Part shown: piece after piece, positions 45,076 through 54,005 of the stretch
How positions within the stretch are numbered: the stretch's first letter is position 1
Layout of the letters: each line of letters begins with the position of its first letter
Origin: Verrucomicrobiaceae bacterium
Lineage (GTDB): Bacteria > Verrucomicrobiota > Verrucomicrobiia > Verrucomicrobiales > Akkermansiaceae
Length of the DNA stretch: 54,802 nt
Reading direction: 5' to 3'
Assembly (NCBI GenBank): GCA_027485995.1
Contig: JAIXPW010000022.1
Location: 1 to 54,802 of the forward strand
The notes under the pieces: model-generated
Told to the model about the DNA's origin: nothing
Database searches by the model: none
What the model saw: only the letters and a program-made list of their open reading frames with translations
Translations under genes and position numbers: made by a program

Positions 45076-45097
45076 GTTGCGACATTCCTGTCGCAAC
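45076..45097. repeat. perfect hairpin GTTGCGACA-TTCC-TGTCGCAAC
   Basis: 9-bp arms and a TTCC loop, 10 bp after the esterase stop and between convergent genes. Same family as 35602, 51750, 51953 and 51994. No T tract follows. Confidence 0.8.
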
Positions 45098-45138
45098 AAT
45101 CACGCGGCTTGCCCAGCGTCAGCAACTGCTAATCTCCT

Positions 45139-46983
45139 TCAGGGCATCTCCAGCGCCAGATAATCGTACATCACGTGGTTCGCCGGGCTGTCATTCCGTC
45201 CCTGCGTGAGGGTGAGGACATTGGAGCCTTGCTTGAGCATGCCAACCGGGATGTCGATCTGGCTCAGTCCGTATTTGGCATGGATGCCTTCGCGGAGCAG
45301 GGCGTTGCCGCCACCGTTGGGGGGATAGACCGGACGGCCAAGGGACTTGCCGTTGAGGTTGAGTTCGACCCGGGCCCCGTCGGAGCTGGCCCAGGCGAGG
45401 ATGAGCCGGGCGTTGCCGGAGGCTGGGACGGCGGCGAGTTGGAACTGGACCTGCCAGGGCCAGGCGACCGCCTTGCCATTCACCATGTAGCCGCCTTGCG
45501 CGAAGTTCCAGTCGGTGGCGGGATTCGACTTTCCGACCGTGTAGATGAGTGGGTTCTTCAGTTCCTTGGAGAAGTTCGTCCAGACATAGCCGTGGAAGTA
45601 GTCGTTGCCCTTGCGGAACTCGGTGGCACGACGGTCGGGCGTGCCGATTTCCCAGGCGAGGGATTTGCCGATACGCGGGACCGTCCAGACCAGTTCGCCG
45701 GTGGGGTTGAGGCCGGGTTTGACGATGGCTCCGGGCATCTCGAACTCGCCGACCGCACCATCATTGAAGGCGTAGAGGGTGTAGGTGCCGGGCCGGACGT
45801 TGGGGATTTCGAAGTCGCCCTGGGCATCGACCTTCGCCCAGTGCTGGTAGCGTTTTGACTCGGACTGCCAGTTGCCGCCTTTTTCGGGTTGGGCGAGGCC
45901 GATCCAGGCTCCTGCGGAGTTGAGTTGGGGCTTCAGGGCATCGCGAATCGTGAGGTGGCCCTTCACAGTGCCACGGGCGTTCTTTTGTGGGTAGAGCTCG
46001 GAGTTGTCGAGCCAGTCATGGGGCCAGGCGCGTCGTTCGGTGGCAGACTTGGCGCGGGCATCATTCCAGAGGGCGTCGGCATTTCCGCTGCTGTTGCAGT
46101 AGAGGAGGAAGGGGCCGTAGAGCTTCTTCCAGGTCTCGCCCGCCTCGAGTCTGGTACTAGATCCGTCGTAGTGGTTCCTTCCGAAGTGGATGTGGATGAG
46201 TGAGGATGCGGAAGAGAGGTCCTGCTTCATCGGGCCGTCATTGAAGAACTCATGACTGCCGAGGACGATCCAAGCGCCGACCTGGTTCCTGTCGCTGGCG
46301 TGCCCCCAGCAACCGACCGAATAGTATTCAAGGTTGAAGTCATACTTGCAGTCGAACATCCCGGCACGGACGCCCTTGGTGAGCTCAACGATCTCCTTGA
46401 TGCCGGTGGGCTTGGCAACCTTGAGGTCGGCGGGTGAGGGCATCTCCCAGGCGCGCAGCTTGTCGACGCGGATTTTTTCCATGAGCCAGGATTGATCATC
46501 CTTGGCGGGCATGCCCCAGACCATGCGCCATTCGCCGATGGCGGTGGCGGGGTATTCGGCGGGGTGGCTGAGGGTGGCGTAGGTGTAAACGCCTGACTCG
46601 CCCTGTTTCAGCGCGTAGTGGACTTCGATGTCGACCGCCTGGTCGTTGCCGGGTTTCCACTTCTGGAGGAAGGCGACATCCGTGATCTGCGGGGTCTGCT
46701 TGACGATTCGGAAGGCGGCACCGGTGGGCTGGCGATAGCTCTTTCCGCCACCCATGCTGTAGTACACGGGCTTTCCGGGAGAAACCATCTCGAAGCTCTT
46801 GTAGCGGATGGAGTCGATGGTGGAGGAGCCCTTGTCGATCGTGGCGGTGACGAGGCCGTTGGAAAGGATGAGGGTCTTGCCCTTGTCCTCAAGCGCGACG
46901 GGTGAGGATGCAGGAGTCTCGGAATGAAGCGTGGCGGTGAGGGCCATCAGGCCGAGCAAGCTGAGAATGGAGGTGCGGGGCAT
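45139..46983 (-). CDS. rhamnogalacturonan lyase, polysaccharide lyase family 4
   Basis: A 614-aa secreted enzyme (signal peptide MPRTSILSLLGLMALTATLHS) that cleaves the rhamnogalacturonan I backbone by beta-elimination. An N-terminal beta-sandwich catalytic domain (about 25-320) shows patterns such as LILSNGLVTATIDKGSSTIDSI and NDGPMKQDLSSASSLIHIHFGRNHYDG. A middle fibronectin-III-like domain (WAKVDAQGDFEIPNVRPGTYTLYAFNDG) and a C-terminal jelly-roll CBM-like domain beginning SLAWEIGTPDRRATEFRKG follow, the standard three-domain PL4 order. It lies between the esterase and the pectate lyase genes, forming a pectin-hairy-region cluster. Confidence 0.9.
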   Translation of the reverse strand: MPRTSILSLLGLMALTATLHSETPASSPVALEDKGKTLILSNGLVTATIDKGSSTIDSIRYKSFEMVSPGKPVYYSMGGGKSYRQPTGAAFRIVKQTPQITDVAFLQKWKPGNDQAVDIEVHYALKQGESGVYTYATLSHPAEYPATAIGEWRMVWGMPAKDDQSWLMEKIRVDKLRAWEMPSPADLKVAKPTGIKEIVELTKGVRAGMFDCKYDFNLEYYSVGCWGHASDRNQVGAWIVLGSHEFFNDGPMKQDLSSASSLIHIHFGRNHYDGSSTRLEAGETWKKLYGPFLLYCNSSGNADALWNDARAKSATERRAWPHDWLDNSELYPQKNARGTVKGHLTIRDALKPQLNSAGAWIGLAQPEKGGNWQSESKRYQHWAKVDAQGDFEIPNVRPGTYTLYAFNDGAVGEFEMPGAIVKPGLNPTGELVWTVPRIGKSLAWEIGTPDRRATEFRKGNDYFHGYVWTNFSKELKNPLIYTVGKSNPATDWNFAQGGYMVNGKAVAWPWQVQFQLAAVPASGNARLILAWASSDGARVELNLNGKSLGRPVYPPNGGGNALLREGIHAKYGLSQIDIPVGMLKQGSNVLTLTQGRNDSPANHVMYDYLALEMP

Positions 46984-47084
46984 CGTGGTTGCGTGGCAGC
47001 CTACGCGAGGGAGGTTCGGTTCGTTGCTAACCCGGAAGTGTTATTTGGATGGAGGGCGGTATCGTCGATGATCGCAACGATTTC

Positions 47085-50000
47085 ATGACGTTTCCCCAGA
47101 TCATCAAGCGCGGCGGATTCGCGGCCATGTTCCTCAGTGCCAGCCCCGTGATCCAGGCCATCCCGGCATTCCCGGGGGCTGAAGGCTTCGGTGCGGAGTC
47201 CAACGGAGGGCGCGGTGGGGACGTGTATATCGTCACGAATCTCAACTCCACCGGCGCTGGCTCGCTTTACAACGGACTGACCACAATCCCGACCGCCGGG
47301 CGCACGATCGTCTTTGCGGTGAGTGGACAGATTCATCTCGCAGGCGGGATCGCCACCCGCATCACTGGCAGCAAGCTAACCATTGCAGGGCAGACCGCCC
47401 CCGGCGACGGCATCCTGCTCAAGGACGGAACAGTCCGCATTTCCGGCGACGACATCGTCATCCGCCACCTGCGTTTCCGGCATGGAAAGAACGGCTCGGG
47501 CGGCGACTGCATCGACCTGGATTCCGGCTGTCAGAATTCCATCCTCGACCACATCTCGATGTCGTTCAGCACGGACGAGAACATCTCATCCTTCGGCAGT
47601 CCTCCCGAGAACCTCACCATGCAGTGGTCGCTGAATTCCTGGGGACTCGAGAGCCATTCCTGTGGCGGCTTGTGGGACCAGAATCACGCAACCTGCCATC
47701 ATTCGGTGTGGGCCCACAACCACACGCGCAATCCGAAGGCCCGTCCCAACGGACTGCTGGAGTGGACGAACAATGTCACCTTCGACTGGGACATCGGCTT
47801 CATCATGGGCGACTCCCAGACGCCCGCCGCATGGAAGGCCAATGTCCGTGGCAACTACTTCATCTGCCCGCCGGGAAACATCCGCAGCACGCCGCTGGAG
47901 AAGGCCTCGCTGGACCGCAATGGTTATCCGAATTTCTCGGTCTATCAGGACAACAACCTCCACGACCGCGATGGCGACGGCATCCTGAACGGAACAGATC
48001 GGGGTTGGTCGATAGTGGGCGGAAGCGCCTACAACGCCACCACCAACCCCACGGGAAACTACCTGAGGCTGGCAACTCCGGTGGCGGGTTCCTCGGTCCT
48101 CAATGTCGAGTCGCCCTTGCTGGCCTACAAGAAGATCGTCTCGAATGGCGGCCCGCTGCGCACTGACATTGCCTACAGTGGGACCTACCGCGACGAGGTG
48201 GACACCCGCCTGATGCAGAACCTCACCACCCAGACGCGCAACCACATCACCCGTGAAAGTGATCTCGCCGGTGTCAGCAATGGCGGTTTCGGCACCTTCG
48301 CGGCGTCCGCCGCTCCCGTGGACTCGGACAAGGATGGCATGCCGGATTTCTACGAAACGGCGCTTGGTTGGACCCCTGCCACCCAGGATCACAACACCGC
48401 CCTTGCGAACAGCGCCGGACTGCTCACCGGCACGACATTTTTTCCATCCGGCACAGTGGCTGGCTACACGCGCCTCGAGGAATACCTTCACTACCTCGCG
48501 ATCCCGCATGGCACCGTACCGAAGAACATCACCGGAACGCCGAGCAGTGTGACGGTGGACCTGTCGAAATTCACCGCGGGGTTCACCTCCACGCCGGTCT
48601 TCACGGTTTCGAACATCGTCGGCGGCACCATTGTGCAAAGCGGAACTGGAAACCGGACCGTCACCTTCACTCCGACGCTGAACTTCATTGGACGGGCGAG
48701 GTTTGATTTCACCGTGACGGACAGCGCCGCGCAGTCCTGGACACAGACCTGCGCCCTGGTGGTCACAGCAACCGGACTTCCCCGCGATCTATCCTGGAAA
48801 GGAACGGGAAATGCCTGGGACACCACCACGGCGACGAACTGGCTGCGGCCCTCCAACAACTCGACCGTGGCCTACTCGGACGGGGATCGCGTGACCTTCG
48901 ATCAATCGGGGATCGCCCAACCAAATGTCACCGTCACAGGAGCGCTATCGCCAACCACGGTCGATGTGAATGCCTCTGGAAACTATGCCTTCAGCGGTAC
49001 GGGGTCGATCAGCAGCACCGGAGCCCTCACCAAGCGGGGAAGCGGAGCCCTCACGATTTCCCACGCCCAGACCTATCTCGGCGGGACGTCCCTGGAAGCC
49101 GGAAACCTCTCCATCAACAACCCGGGCAGCCTGTCAGGCGGATCGATTTCCATGTTCGATGGCACCGGACTTACCAACGGTTATCCCGGAGGAACCACAT
49201 CGACCCTTTCGGCCGGGATCAACGTGATCGAAGGAGCCACGGTCACGCTCAACAGCGGAAACCGGTTCAACTTCTCCGGACCTCTCACTGGATCGGGAAC
49301 TCTCAACATGAATGTCCAGACGACCCTCTCCCGGTTTGATCTAACAGGAGCGACGGCGGCCTTTGCCGGTCGGCTCAATTTCACCAACTCGGGAGGCGTC
49401 CGTCTCTTCTTCAATGGTGGGTCGTTCAACGGATTCCAAAATGCCTGGGTGGATCTCGGAGGCAGCGTGAGTCTCCAACCGCAGACCAATTCAGCCCCGG
49501 GAAACACGCTTAACATCAAGACACTCTCCGGTTCGAGCGCGAGCGCCAATCTCGCAGGAGGATCGGCCGGGCCGGTGGCTTATTGGGTTGGTTCGGGGAA
49601 CGAAAGCACGACCTTTGCGGGCACCATCACCGGGAATGCCACCTTTACCAAAACGGGAACAGGCACCCTCACCTTGTCCGGAGCCAGCACCCATACCGGA
49701 GCCACTTCCGTTTCCGCGGGGGCCTTGCTTGTCGATGGCTCACTCGGAGCCTCCGCCGTCAGTGTTTCCAGCGGGGCCCTGCTGGGCGGCGACGGCACGA
49801 TCGGAGGATCGGTCACGGCGGCCTCCGGAGCCATTCTCTCGCCCGGCACGATTCCATTTACCGGAGCGAACCTCTCCATCTCCGGCGGGTTGGCCCTGAA
49901 CGGCAACACGATCTACTGTGATCTTTCCAACTCACCCACCGGAGCCAACGACAGGATCACCGTCGGCGGCGCGCTCGCTCTAACAGGAGCCCAGACCTTC

Positions 50001-51743
50001 CAGTTCCTCCTCCTCGACGGCACGCTCAACGCCGGCACCTACGACCTCATCACGGCCACCGGCAGCTCGGCGAGCAGCGTCACCTTGCTTCACAATCTCC
50101 CCGTCGGTTCACGACAGACCTTCACCCTGGCACGGAGCGCCGCCGGCTCGAATCCCTCCAAAGTCTGGCTCACGGTCACGGGAAATCCCGCCACGCTCAC
50201 CTGGACCGGGACCACCAGCGGAAACTGGGACACGGCCACCGCGTCGAACTGGACCGGAGCCACGCCCAACACCTTCGGCTCGAATGATGCCGTGGTGATC
50301 GACGACTCCTCGTCCGTCGTGACGATCACGCCGGTTGGCACGGTGACTCCCCGCTCCACCCTGGTGAACAACTCCGCCAGGGCCTTCACCCTCGCCGCCG
50401 GGCTCGGTGGTGGCGTTCTGACCAAGAACGGAACCAGTCAACTCACCCTAACAGGCACGAACAGCCACAGCGCCACCATCCTCAACGCCGGCACCATCCA
50501 ACTCTCCACCGCGACCGCGAATGGCAGCGGTCTTGGCACCGGGCCGATTACCCTCAATGGCGGCACCTTGAAAATGTACAGCGCGGGGGATGCCACCTAT
50601 GCGGGAAATCTCCCGAACTCGCTCATCGTCTCCGGCACGGCAGCCTTCCACACCGCTCCCCGTGGTGGCTTCAGTGGAAATGTCAGCGGCACCGGCACGC
50701 TCAACTACCTCACCACCTATGTCCGCGCCGATGTGACCGGAAACTGGAGCGACTTTTCCGGCATCCTCAACGTCATCACCGACTCCGGCGGCGGAGACTT
50801 CCGCATCTTTTCAAACTACGCCTGGGCCGGGCTGCCGAACGCCACCGTCAACCTCGCAACGAAGACCTGGTTCCGCTTCGATGGCATTCTCAACTCCGGC
50901 GCAGGCACCACCATCCCGATCGGCGCGCTCAACGGTCCCACCGGTTCCCACCTCTTCGGCGGCCTCACCGGCGGTCGCGCGCTCACCTATCGGATCGGCG
51001 GAAAGAACACCGATGCCACCTTCGCGGGCGACATCAGCGAGCAGAACACCGGCACCGCCACGAACTATGTGAAAACCGGCACCGGCATCTGGACCCTCAG
51101 CGGCTTCGGTTCCTGGAACGGCGGCACCACGGTGGAGCAGGGGACCTTGAAACTGAGCGGCCCTTTCACCTGTTCCGGAGCCACCAGTGTGGAAACCGGA
51201 GCCACGCTCCAACTCGAAGGTGGCAGTCTCGCCACCGATGCCGTCAAAATCGCTTCCGGAGCCACTCTAACAGGCAACGGCACCATCACCGGCGACCTCA
51301 ACAACGACGGCACCGTCACCTCCATGGCCGGCGGCACCCTTGCCGTCACCGGCGACGTGGTGAACAACGGCACCATGCGCATCGCCAGCGGCACCGCCCT
51401 CAGCGCCACGGGAAATTTCGTGAACAACGGCATCCTCGATCTGCTCACCTCCTCGGCGGGCTTGCCACCGAATCTTGAAAACAACGGCATCGTGATCGAC
51501 TCCAGCACGCTGAGCACGACAAGCATTTCCAAGGTCGGCAGCGTCGTGACCATCAAGGTCCCGACCCACAGCGCCCATGTCTATCAACTCCAGCGCTCCA
51601 CCTCACTGACCGGCGGCTGGACCGATGTCGGAGCCATACAAAACGGTGCCACCACCGTCAGCGGCCAGCCGACCGAACGCACCTTCACCGACCCAGGAGC
51701 CACCGTTCCAAAGTGTTTCTACCGGGTGAAAGTCACGCCGTGA
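47085..51743 (+). CDS. pectate lyase (PL1-like) fused to autotransporter-associated beta-strand repeats
   Basis: A 1552-aa exported protein. ATG 47085 gives a signal peptide ending near VIQA; ATG 47049 adds 12 residues. Residues about 25-340 form a parallel beta-helix pectate lyase (AFPGAEGFGAESNGGRGGDV, SKLTIAGQTAPGDGI, CQNSILDHISMSFSTDENIS). DSDKDGMPDFYETALGW (about 410-430) is a TSP3-like calcium segment. After a cadherin-like stretch, about 1000 residues of gly/thr/ser-rich beta-strand repeats (LTKRGSGALTISHAQTYLGG and similar) follow, and the C-terminal LQRSTSLTGGWTDVG ... FYRVKVTP resembles the end of the 10665 protein. A surface-displayed or shed pectinase is inferred. Four CTA-ACA heptamers lie in the repeat part. 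Confidence 0.9.
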   Translation: MTFPQIIKRGGFAAMFLSASPVIQAIPAFPGAEGFGAESNGGRGGDVYIVTNLNSTGAGSLYNGLTTIPTAGRTIVFAVSGQIHLAGGIATRITGSKLTIAGQTAPGDGILLKDGTVRISGDDIVIRHLRFRHGKNGSGGDCIDLDSGCQNSILDHISMSFSTDENISSFGSPPENLTMQWSLNSWGLESHSCGGLWDQNHATCHHSVWAHNHTRNPKARPNGLLEWTNNVTFDWDIGFIMGDSQTPAAWKANVRGNYFICPPGNIRSTPLEKASLDRNGYPNFSVYQDNNLHDRDGDGILNGTDRGWSIVGGSAYNATTNPTGNYLRLATPVAGSSVLNVESPLLAYKKIVSNGGPLRTDIAYSGTYRDEVDTRLMQNLTTQTRNHITRESDLAGVSNGGFGTFAASAAPVDSDKDGMPDFYETALGWTPATQDHNTALANSAGLLTGTTFFPSGTVAGYTRLEEYLHYLAIPHGTVPKNITGTPSSVTVDLSKFTAGFTSTPVFTVSNIVGGTIVQSGTGNRTVTFTPTLNFIGRARFDFTVTDSAAQSWTQTCALVVTATGLPRDLSWKGTGNAWDTTTATNWLRPSNNSTVAYSDGDRVTFDQSGIAQPNVTVTGALSPTTVDVNASGNYAFSGTGSISSTGALTKRGSGALTISHAQTYLGGTSLEAGNLSINNPGSLSGGSISMFDGTGLTNGYPGGTTSTLSAGINVIEGATVTLNSGNRFNFSGPLTGSGTLNMNVQTTLSRFDLTGATAAFAGRLNFTNSGGVRLFFNGGSFNGFQNAWVDLGGSVSLQPQTNSAPGNTLNIKTLSGSSASANLAGGSAGPVAYWVGSGNESTTFAGTITGNATFTKTGTGTLTLSGASTHTGATSVSAGALLVDGSLGASAVSVSSGALLGGDGTIGGSVTAASGAILSPGTIPFTGANLSISGGLALNGNTIYCDLSNSPTGANDRITVGGALALTGAQTFQFLLLDGTLNAGTYDLITATGSSASSVTLLHNLPVGSRQTFTLARSAAGSNPSKVWLTVTGNPATLTWTGTTSGNWDTATASNWTGATPNTFGSNDAVVIDDSSSVVTITPVGTVTPRSTLVNNSARAFTLAAGLGGGVLTKNGTSQLTLTGTNSHSATILNAGTIQLSTATANGSGLGTGPITLNGGTLKMYSAGDATYAGNLPNSLIVSGTAAFHTAPRGGFSGNVSGTGTLNYLTTYVRADVTGNWSDFSGILNVITDSGGGDFRIFSNYAWAGLPNATVNLATKTWFRFDGILNSGAGTTIPIGALNGPTGSHLFGGLTGGRALTYRIGGKNTDATFAGDISEQNTGTATNYVKTGTGIWTLSGFGSWNGGTTVEQGTLKLSGPFTCSGATSVETGATLQLEGGSLATDAVKIASGATLTGNGTITGDLNNDGTVTSMAGGTLAVTGDVVNNGTMRIASGTALSATGNFVNNGILDLLTSSAGLPPNLENNGIVIDSSTLSTTSISKVGSVVTIKVPTHSAHVYQLQRSTSLTGGWTDVGAIQNGATTVSGQPTERTFTDPGATVPKCFYRVKVTP

Positions 51744-51749
51744 GCAGGA

Positions 51750-51972
51750 GTCGCGACATTCCTGTCGCGACCAAGAAGGGCAGGGGCCCGACCTCCGGGC
51801 GGTCCGGTGGGGGAGAGTCGATATGGCACCCCGGCTCTTCCGAACCTGATCACGGGATTTTCTGAAATCAGCTGGATAGGAGAATCGAGCCATTGGCATC
51901 GGTGATCCTGCCCCCGCCGGACCGTCCGGAGGCCGGGTCTTTGCCTTTGGAGTGGGGACACTCCTGTCCCCA
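51750..51972. repeat. BIME-like inverted pair of hairpin repeats
   Basis: Perfect hairpin GTCGCGACA-TTCC-TGTCGCGAC (51750-51771) and hairpin TGGGGACA-CTCC-TGTCCCCA (51953-51972) bracket a segment whose inner flanks form a long imperfect inverted repeat. The left arm, about 51779-51815 (GCAGGGGCCCGACCTCC...), matches the reverse complement of the right arm, about 51909-51945, at most positions. This is the organisation of bacterial interspersed mosaic elements. It starts 7 bp after the pectate lyase stop. Confidence 0.75.
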
Positions 51973-51993
51973 GCCTTCCCCATCCACTGCCGA

Positions 51994-52039
51994 AGCCACC
52001 ACAAGAGTGTGGTGGCTCCGTTCCGCTCGGGCAGCGGAA
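51994..52039. repeat. two further hairpins downstream of the BIME-like pair
   Basis: AGCCACCACA-AGAG-TGTGGTGGCT (51994-52017), which shares the ACA-N4-TGT core, then TTCCGCT-CGGGC-AGCGGAA (52021-52039). The remaining sequence to 52309 shows no recognisable gene. Confidence 0.65.
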
Positions 52040-52309
52040 TCAACCCAGCCCTGGTGAGAATCGTCGGGCCTCCAATCGAGCCTCCAAGACCGTTCGACTG
52101 CCTTCGCCGCCCCCGTGATGGTTGGCTCATGTGCGTCTATCAGGTTCAAATGCCCCCGCTCCAGGGTGCGGCCATGGATCCTCCAATATCAGCCCGCGGA
52201 CGCTTGAAATTCGTTGTCAGATCAAGGCATCCTGCCATCCTGCCCCCAAGTGGAAATCACCGGATTTCAAGGCTGTTGATTCTACGAACAAAGACTCTTC
52301 GGTAGAAAG

Positions 52310-52385
52310 ATGGATAAGTCTAAATCAACCCGGACATTCAGAATTGTGCTGTTTGGTCTCTTGGCATTGGTTCTCGGATTTATCG
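52310..52385 (+). pseudogene. 5' fragment of a membrane or exported protein gene interrupted by IS66
   Basis: ATG 52310, preceded by GGTAGAAAG (ribosome site), opens MDKSKSTRTFRIVLFGLLALVLGFI, a basic start plus hydrophobic helix like a signal anchor, and then runs straight into the IS66 left end at 52386. Read through, the frame ends 15 codons inside the element at 52429. The rest of the gene would lie beyond the right end of the IS, outside the window. Local GC content is low. The 8 bp before the element (ATTTATCG) should be the target duplicate, but the right copy cannot be seen. Confidence 0.7.
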
Positions 52386-52408
52386 GTAAGCGCTCCACGG
52401 AGCACCCG
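52386..52408. repeat. IS66 left terminal inverted repeat
   Basis: Starts GTAAGCGCTCC and pairs with the right end with 22 of 23 positions matching. Contains the small palindrome CTCC-AC-GGAG. Confidence 0.9.
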
Positions 52409-52436
52409 GTGCCGGGCTTTGCTTGTTGATCAGGCT

Positions 52437-53993
52437 TCACGAGGCCGCGAGTTTCTGGGCTCGGGCTGTGGTGTCGGGACGCCAGTTGGCGGGCAGCAGG
52501 GCGTCGATCTCGGAGAGGTGCATGCCGGGCAGCCGTTCGAGGAGGTCCTTGAGGTAGACGTAGGGTTCGTGGCCGTGACGCTTGGCGCTCTCGATGAGGG
52601 TGTAGATGACGGCGCTGCGCTCACCGGTGTCTTCACGTCCGATGAAGAGCCAGTTTTTCTTTCCGATCGCGGTGGGACGGATGGCGTTTTCGATTCGGTT
52701 GTTGTCGATCTCGACGTGGCCGTTTCCAAGGTAGACGCAGAGTCGGTCCCAGAGGCCGAGGGTGTAGTCGATGGCACGACCTAGCGCACTCTTGGGCAGC
52801 ACAGTGGGATGGCCGCGCAGCTCGATGAGATGGTGGTGGAGGGCCTGGAGGATGGGCGCGCTTTGGGCCTGGCGATGGGCGATGCGTTCGTTCGGACCGG
52901 CCCGGGTTTCGCGGAGGTGTTTTTCGACCCCATAGAGCCGGGCGATGGCTTGCAGCGGGGTGGCGGCGAGGGGTTGGCCGGTCTGGAGGGCATCGTGATA
53001 TTTCCGGCGAACATGCGCCCAGCAGGCGGCGAGTTGGAGTCCAGGGTGCTTGTTGGCGTGGGCCGGGTAGGCGGCGTAGCCATCGGACTGGAGGGTGCCA
53101 CGATAGTCGCCTAACAGATCATTGAGGCAGTCCTGCCTGCGGCTGGGATGCCATTGGTAAACGACATCGCCACCGGGTCGATGGAGGGTCCAGAGGTAGC
53201 CGGTGGCGGCTTTGCCACTGCCGGGGACGAGGTAGCGGACGGGCGTTTCATCGGCCTGCAGGTAGTCGCCAGCGAGCAGGCTATGGTGGAGTCGTTGATG
53301 GAGGGGCTTGAGCCAGAAGGTGGCGAGCTCGGCCCAGCGGCAGAGGGTGTTGCGACCGATCTGGACGCCGTGGCGGGTGGCGAGGATGGTTTCCTGTCGG
53401 TAAAATGGCAGGTGGTCGCAAAACTTGGCGACGAGGACGTGGGCGATGAGGCCGGGTGCGGCACTCAGTCCATCTTGAAGACGTGGCGGGAGTTTGGCGG
53501 TAAGAGGGGCGGCATCGCGATCCGAGACGCGAACATAGGTGGGGCGGACGAGCCGGCGGATGAAGATTTTTGCGGGCTGGTAGTCGAGCTGGTCGCTGTG
53601 TTGCTCGCCAATCCTGCGCCAGGCGTCCGGGCAGGCCTTGACGGGCTCGGGCAGGAGGATTTCCTCTACGACGGGCAGGTGCTCGGGGAGACGTGGGCGA
53701 CGCGGCTTGCGTTCAGGTGGGACGACGGGTGCTGCGCTGGCCTCCTCCACCGGTGCGGCGACGGGTGGGGAGGCCAGGGCTTTTCCCGGCGGTGGTCCCA
53801 GCAGGAGTTCAAGCTGGGCGGGGTCGAGCGTTTCACTGCTCTTGCCGAAGAGCTTCCTTAAGACCAGGTCGAGCTTCTGGCGCAGGAGTTCGTTTTCCTG
53901 CTTGAGGCGGGCGATCTCGTCGAGAAGTTGCTGTCGTTCGCAGTCCTCCATGTACGAGGGATGACGTAGCAACTTCCGTGCCGGATGCGGCAT
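52437..53993 (-). CDS. tnpC: IS66 transposase TnpC
   Basis: A 518-aa DDE transposase. An N-terminal leucine-zipper-like coiled coil (LLDEIARLKQENELLRQKLDLVLRKLFGKSSE) is followed by a proline-rich linker. The Zn-finger-like region usual here is weak, with Cys in VKACPDAW. The DDE core has Asp in LQADETPVRYL, Asp in LQSDGYAAYPAH, and Glu in NRIENAIRPTAIGKKNWLFIG. It ends with the IS66 C-terminal domain (YVYLKDLLERLP ... LLPANWRPD). Start at 53993 or at an internal ATG 53951 (MEDCERQQLL). 12 bp after tnpB. Intact. Confidence 0.95.
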   Translation of the reverse strand: MPHPARKLLRHPSYMEDCERQQLLDEIARLKQENELLRQKLDLVLRKLFGKSSETLDPAQLELLLGPPPGKALASPPVAAPVEEASAAPVVPPERKPRRPRLPEHLPVVEEILLPEPVKACPDAWRRIGEQHSDQLDYQPAKIFIRRLVRPTYVRVSDRDAAPLTAKLPPRLQDGLSAAPGLIAHVLVAKFCDHLPFYRQETILATRHGVQIGRNTLCRWAELATFWLKPLHQRLHHSLLAGDYLQADETPVRYLVPGSGKAATGYLWTLHRPGGDVVYQWHPSRRQDCLNDLLGDYRGTLQSDGYAAYPAHANKHPGLQLAACWAHVRRKYHDALQTGQPLAATPLQAIARLYGVEKHLRETRAGPNERIAHRQAQSAPILQALHHHLIELRGHPTVLPKSALGRAIDYTLGLWDRLCVYLGNGHVEIDNNRIENAIRPTAIGKKNWLFIGREDTGERSAVIYTLIESAKRHGHEPYVYLKDLLERLPGMHLSEIDALLPANWRPDTTARAQKLAAS

Positions 53994-54005
53994 GCCGCTG
54001 GTGGT

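Noticed and set aside
49700..51700. Long open frames antisense to the pectate lyase repeats
   Set aside because: They mirror the low-complexity GC-rich repeats and lack starts, ribosome sites and family patterns.
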